Origin: CAZIXN01 sp039180415
Lineage (GTDB): Bacteria > Planctomycetota > Phycisphaerae > Phycisphaerales > Phycisphaeraceae
Direction of reading: 5' to 3'
Length of the DNA stretch: 10,755 nucleotides
Assembly (NCBI GenBank): GCA_039180415.1
Contig: JBCDDH010000099.1
Span: 1 to 10,755, forward strand
This document shows, one piece after another, positions 6,422 through 10,755 of this stretch; within the stretch, counting starts at the first letter, position 1; every line of letters begins with the position of its first letter. Position numbers and translations under genes: made by a program. Under the pieces are notes generated by a model. It had not been told where the DNA came from. It ran no database searches and saw only the letters and a list, made by a program, of their open reading frames with translations.

Positions 6422-7648
6422 ATGCGTTGCGCGTTACGGATTTCGTGCTGGTGGCTCATGGCGGCGGTTGCGTCCGCGTTGTCGGCCGCCGCCTGGGCCC
6501 AACCGCAGCCGGCCGTTTGCTGTGCGCCGTCTACGCCGGCGGTCCCGCGCGTGGCTGCCGGGGCGGACGTCCAGCCCGCCGATGCGCCGTCGCGCGAAGG
6601 CATGGTCTGGGTTCCCGGCGGCACGTTCACGATGGGCGGCGACGACGGCTTTGCGCAGCCGCACGAACGGCCGCTGCACCGTGTCAGGATCGACGGCTTT
6701 TGGATCGACGCCACCGAGGTCACCAACGCACAGTTCCGCGCGTTCGTCGAGGCCACCGGGTACGTCACGGTTGCCGAACGCGCGATCGATTGGGAACAGA
6801 TCAAGAAGCAGGTCCCGCCCGGCACGCCCAAGCCGCCGGACGAAATGCTCCGGCCGGCGTCGCTGGTGTTCAATCCGCCGCCACCCGAAGCGCAGGTGGA
6901 CTATTCCAATTACCACGTGTGGTGGAAGCTCGTGCCCGGGGCGAGTTGGCGTGCCCCGCGCGGCCCGGGCAGCGATATCGACGGCCTGGACGATCACCCC
7001 GTGGTGCAGGTTTGCTGGGAAGACGCCGCGGCCTATGCGGCGTGGGCGGGCAAGCAGCTGCCGACCGAGGCGCAATGGGAGCTGGCCGCGCGGGGCGGCG
7101 GCGACGCGGTGCACACGACCAACGTCTGGGGGGACGACCCCGCGCACCCCACGAAGGCGAACTACTGGCAAGGCAAGTTCCCGCGACAGAACACGGCCGA
7201 GGACGGGTACGTGTACACCAACCCGGTCAAGGCGTTCGCGCCCAACGCGCTGGGCCTGTACGGCATGGCGGGCAACGTGTGGGAGTGGTGCGCGGACCGT
7301 TATCGGGTTGACGCATACGCGCGGCGTGTCCACGCCGCCGGCCCCGACGCGGTGATCGAGAACCCGACCGGCCCGACGCGGAGTTTCGACCCGCGCAACC
7401 CGCACGCCCCCGAACTCCGCGCCCAGCGCGGCGGTTCTTTCCTCTGCAACGACGCGTACTGTGCGAACTACCGGCCGAGCTCACGCGAGGCGGCGACGCC
7501 CGACTCGGCGATGAACCACCTGGGGTTCCGGACCGTGTTGATAGCGCCGGGGCCGGCCCAGAAACCCGAAGCCAAAACGACGGCGCGCGAGCCATCCCAC
7601 TCGGGCGGCGGGTCCGAAGCCGATCCCGCGGTGGCCCATTCGTTTTAG
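6422..7648 (+). CDS. Secreted formylglycine-generating enzyme (sulfatase-activating, SUMF1 type)
   Basis: The protein has 408 residues. Residues 1-26 form a signal peptide (basic start, hydrophobic core, A-W-A before Gln27). The FGE-sulfatase domain runs from M-V-W-V-P-G-G-T-F-T-M-G (61-72) through A-T-E-V-T-N-A-Q-F (97-105), L-P-T-E-A-Q-W-E (213-220) and G-M-A-G-N-V-W-E-W-C (281-290) to the LGFR motif. R-G-G-S-F-L-C-N-D-A-Y-C carries Cys342 and Cys347. These match the copper-binding catalytic cysteine pair of human SUMF1, which many merely FGE-like bacterial proteins lack. The enzyme should oxidise the active-site cysteine of type I sulfatases to formylglycine, here probably outside the cytoplasm. 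The last 35 or so residues are a low-complexity Pro/Ala/Ser-rich tail. No sulfatase gene is in the window. The 3' end overlaps the pyruvate kinase gene by 4 bp. The start is supported by the signal peptide, as no ribosome-binding site is evident. Confidence 0.92.
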   Translation: MRCALRISCWWLMAAVASALSAAAWAQPQPAVCCAPSTPAVPRVAAGADVQPADAPSREGMVWVPGGTFTMGGDDGFAQPHERPLHRVRIDGFWIDATEVTNAQFRAFVEATGYVTVAERAIDWEQIKKQVPPGTPKPPDEMLRPASLVFNPPPPEAQVDYSNYHVWWKLVPGASWRAPRGPGSDIDGLDDHPVVQVCWEDAAAYAAWAGKQLPTEAQWELAARGGGDAVHTTNVWGDDPAHPTKANYWQGKFPRQNTAEDGYVYTNPVKAFAPNALGLYGMAGNVWEWCADRYRVDAYARRVHAAGPDAVIENPTGPTRSFDPRNPHAPELRAQRGGSFLCNDAYCANYRPSSREAATPDSAMNHLGFRTVLIAPGPAQKPEAKTTAREPSHSGGGSEADPAVAHSF

Positions 7649-9243
7649 CCGCCGGGCAGCGGGCAGACGTCGCCGAGGTAGTGGATCCGGATTTTGTTGG
7701 TGACGCCGGGCGAGCCGAGCGGGGCGCCCTTGACGATGACGATGGAGTCGCCGACGCGGGCCCAGGCGTGATCAAGGATGAGGTTTTCGACGTCGGCGAC
7801 GAAGCGTTCGGGGTTGTCGGGGCGGTCCATGAGCAGGGGGTGGACGCCGTAGAGCAGGGACATGCGGCGGACGGCGCGGGGGTCGTCGGAAAAGGCGAGG
7901 ATGGGTCGGCGGAAGCGGGCCTGGGCGAGGTATCGGGCCGAGCCGCCGAGTTGAGACCAGACGACGACATAGGTGGGGTCGAGTTCTTCGACGATGACGC
8001 CGACGCCACGGGCGATGGCGGCGAGCCGGTGCCTGCCGGGCCGTTGCGTTTGGGGCTCGCGGACGGCGAATCGCTCGCTGGGCTGCAGGCCGTTTTCGGC
8101 GAGATGTGCTTCGGCCAGACGGGCGGTGCGGGCCATGGTGTCCACGCAGAGCTTGGGGAACTGGCCGACCGCGGTTTCGCCGGAGAGCATCGTGGCGTCG
8201 GCACCGTCGAGGATGGCGTTGGCGACGTCGCTGACTTCGGCGCGGGTGGGCGTGGCGTTTTCGATCATGCTCTCGAGCATCTGCGTCGCCACGATGACCG
8301 GCCGGCCCGCGGCGTGCGCCTCCTTCACCAGTCGCTTCTGGATCACCGGCACCTCGGCGACGTCCATCTCCACGCCCAAGTCGCCGCGGGCCACCATGAT
8401 CGCGTCGACGCAGTTGAGGATGCCCGGTAGGTCGGTCAGCGCCTGGGGCGTCTCGATCTTGGCGACGATGGGCAGGCGGGTCTTGGTACGAATGCCGCGG
8501 TTGTTCCGGCCCAACGTGCTCAGCAGCTCGATCAACTCGTCGATGTCTGCGGCCTTGCGGACGAACGACAGCGCGAGGAAGTCCAACTCGTTCTCCACGG
8601 CCCACGCCGCGCATTTCCGGTCCCAGTCGGTCAGCGACGGCGCGCTGATGTTCGAGTTGGGCAGGTTGATGCCCTTTTTGGGGCTGAGCGTGTCGCCGTG
8701 CGTGACGCGGCAGACCATGCGGTCGGGTAAGCCTTGATCCGCGTCGGCCGGCAGGTGATCGACGGCGAGCATGCGGATCAGGCCGTCGTTGATCAGGACG
8801 CGGTGCCCCTCCTCGACCTCGTGGACCATCTGGGGGTAGGTCGTGCCGAGGTGGACCTCGCCGTTCTCGAGCCGGCGGGCGGGGCGGTCGTCGGCGGTGA
8901 GGACGATCTGGTCGCCGGTTTCGAGCTCGATGGGCCCGTCGGGGAAGTCGGCGGTGCAGCGGATTTTGGGCCCGGAGAGGTCGCCGAGGACACCGACCGG
9001 CAGGCCGGCTTTTTCGACGCCTTGCCGGATGTTCTCGAGGCGTCGTGCGGCGTCGTCGAGGGTGCCGTGCGAGAAGTTGAGGCGGACCACGCGAACGCCG
9101 CTGAGGATGAGCTCGGCGATCGTGTCGGGCGCGTCGCTGGCCGGCCCGAGCGTGGCGACGATTTTCGTGAGCACGAGCGAGTCGACGGACGGCCCGGCGA
9201 CGGGGGGCGGATCGGACGACGAGGCGTCGGGTTTGGCGGCCAT
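7645..9243 (-). CDS. pyk: Pyruvate kinase
   Basis: The protein has 532 residues, full length plus an N-terminal Ala/Pro/Ser-rich extension of about 20. It converts phosphoenolpyruvate and ADP to pyruvate and ATP at the end of glycolysis in the cytosol. The barrel begins L-T-K-I-V-A-T-L-G-P, and R-L-N-F-S-H-G (54-60) gives substrate and ATP contacts. I-V-A-K-I-E-T (Lys262, Glu264) and A-R-G-D-L-G (Asp288) supply the catalytic lysine and metal ligands, followed by A-T-Q-M-L-E-S-M. The B domain lies at about 95-195 and the allosteric C domain after about 385. The D-L-S-G-P-K-I-R segment (88-95) has Lys93 where K+-dependent enzymes have Glu, which suggests K+ independence. AGGA lies eight bases before the ATG. 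It follows the PrcB-like lipoprotein gene by 46 bp on the same strand. Codon choice seems to shift within the gene: the middle (about 8280-8640) uses many G-ending codons, the ends mainly C-ending ones. Confidence 0.97.
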   Translation of the reverse strand: MAAKPDASSSDPPPVAGPSVDSLVLTKIVATLGPASDAPDTIAELILSGVRVVRLNFSHGTLDDAARRLENIRQGVEKAGLPVGVLGDLSGPKIRCTADFPDGPIELETGDQIVLTADDRPARRLENGEVHLGTTYPQMVHEVEEGHRVLINDGLIRMLAVDHLPADADQGLPDRMVCRVTHGDTLSPKKGINLPNSNISAPSLTDWDRKCAAWAVENELDFLALSFVRKAADIDELIELLSTLGRNNRGIRTKTRLPIVAKIETPQALTDLPGILNCVDAIMVARGDLGVEMDVAEVPVIQKRLVKEAHAAGRPVIVATQMLESMIENATPTRAEVSDVANAILDGADATMLSGETAVGQFPKLCVDTMARTARLAEAHLAENGLQPSERFAVREPQTQRPGRHRLAAIARGVGVIVEELDPTYVVVWSQLGGSARYLAQARFRRPILAFSDDPRAVRRMSLLYGVHPLLMDRPDNPERFVADVENLILDHAWARVGDSIVIVKGAPLGSPGVTNKIRIHYLGDVCPLPGG

Positions 9244-9289
9244 GCCCGTTTTCCTGGGAGCGCCGTGCAGCGAGGGGTCCGTGTCCGTG

Positions 9290-9787
9290 TCAGTCGAAGT
9301 CGCTGAGCAGGGTGACGCCGGGCTTACGCTTGTAGATGGTCGCGGCGGCCCAAGGCTGCGTGACGACTTGGTTGACCAAGGCGTCGGGCGCGGGCTGGGT
9401 GAAGCTTGCCTGGACGAAGAGGTGGTGGCCGACCTGCTGGACGGCGGTGATGGTCGCCCCGTAACCGGAGGTGGGTTGGGTCCCCATGCCCAGGAGCACG
9501 ACGTCGTGGACTTCGAAATCGACGTCGAGGCCTTGCTCGAGGACGGCGGCGGGCAGGTCGTCGGCCGAAGTGATGAGCTTGAGGGCGTATTGCTCGGGGC
9601 CGCCCATCTCGGCGGCGGCGGTGCCTTTGAGCTTGAGCGGCGTGACGTGAGAGACGTCGACGGTTGGGGCGACGGGCTCGGCGGTCGCGGCGCTGGATTC
9701 GGCAGGGGCTGCCGTCTTGCAGCCGGCGGCGAGGGCCAAAACGCCCATGGCCAGGATTCCGCTTGTCGTCAGTACACGCTTGTTCAT
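9290..9787 (-). CDS. Lipoprotein with PrcB C-terminal-like domain
   Basis: The protein has 165 residues. The ATG is chosen because the sequence then begins with a clean lipoprotein signal (M-N-K-R, hydrophobic stretch, L-A-A-G-C with Cys23) and GGAG lies nine bases upstream. The reading frame stays open further upstream but without these signals. An Ala/Pro/Thr/Ser-rich linker (about 24-45) is typical of surface lipoproteins. Residues about 90-155 fit the PrcB_C fold: F-E-V-H-D-V-V-L-L-G-M-G, then T-Q-P-T-S-G-Y-G (103-110), then a strand-rich stretch with A-P-D-A-L-V-N-Q-V-V-T-Q-P-W. The PT-x-GY signature is the most telling part. PrcB was named from the Treponema denticola dentilisin protease locus. 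Most family members have no tested function, and no protease gene is adjacent here. The gene lies between trmB (82-bp gap) and pyk (46-bp gap) on the same strand. Confidence 0.75.
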   Translation of the reverse strand: MNKRVLTTSGILAMGVLALAAGCKTAAPAESSAATAEPVAPTVDVSHVTPLKLKGTAAAEMGGPEQYALKLITSADDLPAAVLEQGLDVDFEVHDVVLLGMGTQPTSGYGATITAVQQVGHHLFVQASFTQPAPDALVNQVVTQPWAAATIYKRKPGVTLLSDFD

Positions 9788-9869
9788 CGCTTGCCGCTCC
9801 GTCGTGAATGGATCCGGGATTTGCTGCCGCAACATACCCGCCCTCACGCCTTCCCGCACGCTTGGCGGC

Positions 9870-10577
9870 TCACCGCTTCCGCAGCACGAGCCCGCGAAAC
9901 CTCCGCCCCTCCGGCCGATACTTCCGCTCGAAGTTGGTTCCGACAAGTTCGCCCGGCCCCGCGGACGCCAGCGGCACGAACTCCAGCCGTTCGAACAAGC
10001 CTTCGCCTACCGCGACCCCGGCGGCCTCTTCCATCCACGTGAAGTACTCCGTGTGGTCGGTCGCCAAGCGGACTTCGGGGACGACGGGCGGATCGCCGGC
10101 CGCTTCCCCGGCCGGCCGCAACACGCGGTGCAGCTCCCGTAGGAACGGCGGCTGGATCAGCCGGCGCTTGTGGTGGCGGGCCTTGGGCCAAGGGTCGGGG
10201 AAGTAGATGTGGACCCGGCGGAACGTGGCGTCGGCGACGTGGGTCCGCAGGAAAGTCGGCGCGTCGTGCCAGAGCAGCCGGGCGTTGGCAACGCCGTGCC
10301 GTCGGGCGCGATCCGCGGCGTGCCGCCAGAACGCTTTGGCGATCTCGATGCCCAGGAAGTCGGTGCCCGGTTCCCGCGGCGCGTGCTGGACCAGAAACGT
10401 CCCTTTGCCTGAGCCGATTTCCAGGTCCAGCGGCCGGGCGAGGCCGTCCGGTAACCCGAACCATCGCCGTAGCCCGTCGGGTGGCATCGGTCCGCCGTCC
10501 GATTCGGGCAATTCGTCACGGGTCCAGCCGAATCCGGAGACGTCGAGGGGCTGGTTCGAGGAAAGCGATGTGGGCAT
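9870..10577 (-). CDS. trmB: tRNA (guanine-N7-)-methyltransferase
   Basis: The protein has 235 residues, a normal length. It transfers a methyl group from S-adenosylmethionine to N7 of guanine 46 in the tRNA variable loop. The SAM-binding motif is L-E-I-G-S-G-K-G (52-59), followed by G-I-E-I (76-79), whose Glu binds the ribose. H-D-A (104-106) contacts adenine. F-P-D-P-W-P-K (126-132), T-D-H-T-E-Y (173-178) and G-T-N-F-E-R-K-Y (213-220) are the TrmB signatures, with Asp128, Thr214 and Glu217 at the guanine site. The loop before T-D-H is several residues longer than usual (A-G-E-A-A-G-D-P-P-V-V). There is no clear Shine-Dalgarno sequence before the ATG; the position is supported by the N-terminal length. 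A strong terminator and a promoter lie directly upstream, so expression may depend on read-through. Confidence 0.95.
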   Translation of the reverse strand: MPTSLSSNQPLDVSGFGWTRDELPESDGGPMPPDGLRRWFGLPDGLARPLDLEIGSGKGTFLVQHAPREPGTDFLGIEIAKAFWRHAADRARRHGVANARLLWHDAPTFLRTHVADATFRRVHIYFPDPWPKARHHKRRLIQPPFLRELHRVLRPAGEAAGDPPVVPEVRLATDHTEYFTWMEEAAGVAVGEGLFERLEFVPLASAGPGELVGTNFERKYRPEGRRFRGLVLRKR

Positions 10578-10612
10578 TCAGCCAGACTATCGAGCTGCCC
10601 TCATCCACATGC

Positions 10613-10655
10613 AAAACGAAAAAAACAGGCCTGCCGGACCATCCAGCAGACCTGT
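10613..10655 (-). terminator. Strong rho-independent terminator upstream of trmB
   Basis: Read on the minus strand, a 13-bp stem (10643-10655 with 10625-10637, containing two G-U pairs) closes a 5-base loop and is followed at once by a run of seven T, then CG and four more T. The plus-strand reading lacks a T-run, so it acts leftward only. It ends about 35 bases before the trmB ATG. It may end a transcript from a gene beyond the right edge, or the short transcript from the promoter at 10696-10724. Confidence 0.85.
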
Positions 10656-10689
10656 CGCACGGGTCAGTTTGATATGGCCTCCTTGGCCT
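10618..10689 (-). ncRNA. Candidate short transcript: trmB leader/attenuator or small RNA
   Basis: This is the interval between the predicted start site (six to eight bases after the -10 box) and the end of the terminator T-run, about 70 nt. It contains GGCC-AAGGA-GGCC (a 4-bp stem with a purine-rich loop holding a Shine-Dalgarno-like sequence), an unstructured middle and the terminator stem. A GGCC in the leader could pair with the GGCC in the 3' arm of the terminator, which would allow a weak antiterminator. I recognise no known riboswitch or leader class. If the promoter is not real, this is simply the 3' region of a gene to the right. Confidence 0.3.
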
Positions 10690-10695
10690 TTCCAG

Positions 10696-10724
10696 ATCAT
10701 ATCGTCCAAACCGTTCAAAGTCAA
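10696..10724 (-). promoter_or_regulatory. Near-consensus sigma70 promoter pointing toward trmB
   Basis: On the minus strand TTGACT (10719-10724), a spacer of exactly 17 bp and TATGAT (10696-10701) each match consensus at five of six positions. This is the best promoter in the window. Transcription would begin near 10689, and the intrinsic terminator about 35 bases later would stop it before trmB unless it is bypassed. Confidence 0.7.
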
Positions 10725-10755
10725 GAGCCACGGTCACGATTTTTGTTGACGCAAC

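Noticed and set aside
9788..9946. N-terminal extension of the PrcB-like lipoprotein
   Set aside because: It would bury the lipoprotein signal inside the protein and overlap trmB. The ATG at 9787 gives a clean signal.
10587..10700. 37-codon frame on the minus strand running through the terminator (possible leader peptide)
   Set aside because: Its ATG lies within the -10 box, so the predicted RNA would lack it, and there is no good ribosome-binding site.
10745..10755. GTTG-ACG-CAAC palindrome and TTGAC box at the right edge
   Set aside because: Cut by the window end and too short to judge.

Overview
The window is very GC-rich. It combines a full formylglycine-generating enzyme, a cytosolic GH38 alpha-mannosidase, a B12-type radical SAM protein and small lipoproteins. 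This mix fits Planctomycetota, perhaps Phycisphaerae, but the assignment is inferred from gene content and not from any marker gene. Gene starts are mostly well supported by Shine-Dalgarno motifs, and ATG, GTG and probably TTG starts are all used. No rRNA, tRNA, CRISPR array, insertion sequence or phage gene is visible.

Left part (1-2517): the start of a divergent TetR-family repressor runs off the left edge. Its intergenic region carries a consensus TTGACA box and two near-identical 16-bp palindromes, which are the likely operators. Rightward follow a 118-aa two-helix membrane protein, a 134-aa four-helix membrane protein, a perfect 10-bp hairpin and a 460-aa cobalamin-binding radical SAM enzyme. 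This looks like one repressor-controlled membrane/radical-SAM cassette of unknown product and is the best candidate here for an undescribed system.

Middle (2518-7648): after a G-rich gap with a G-quadruplex motif comes a complete GH38 alpha-mannosidase with all expected metal and catalytic residues. It meets a leftward LEA14/LEA_2-like, probably membrane-anchored protein tail to tail, with an 11-bp overlap. Divergent from the latter is a secreted formylglycine-generating enzyme with the active-site cysteine pair intact. The two glycan-related genes suit a polysaccharide-degrading lifestyle, though no sulfatase lies in the window.

Right part (7645-10755, all leftward): trmB (tRNA m7G46 methyltransferase), a PrcB-domain lipoprotein and pyruvate kinase follow one another in the direction of transcription. 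Pyruvate kinase overlaps the formylglycine enzyme gene by 4 bp, tail to tail. Ahead of trmB lies an unusual arrangement: a near-consensus sigma70 promoter, then about 70 nt, then a strong intrinsic terminator, all upstream of the trmB start. This could be an attenuated leader or a small RNA gene.

No gap between genes exceeds 300 bases. The gaps at 2518-2608, 6285-6421, 9244-9289 and 9788-9869 show nothing beyond what is listed.
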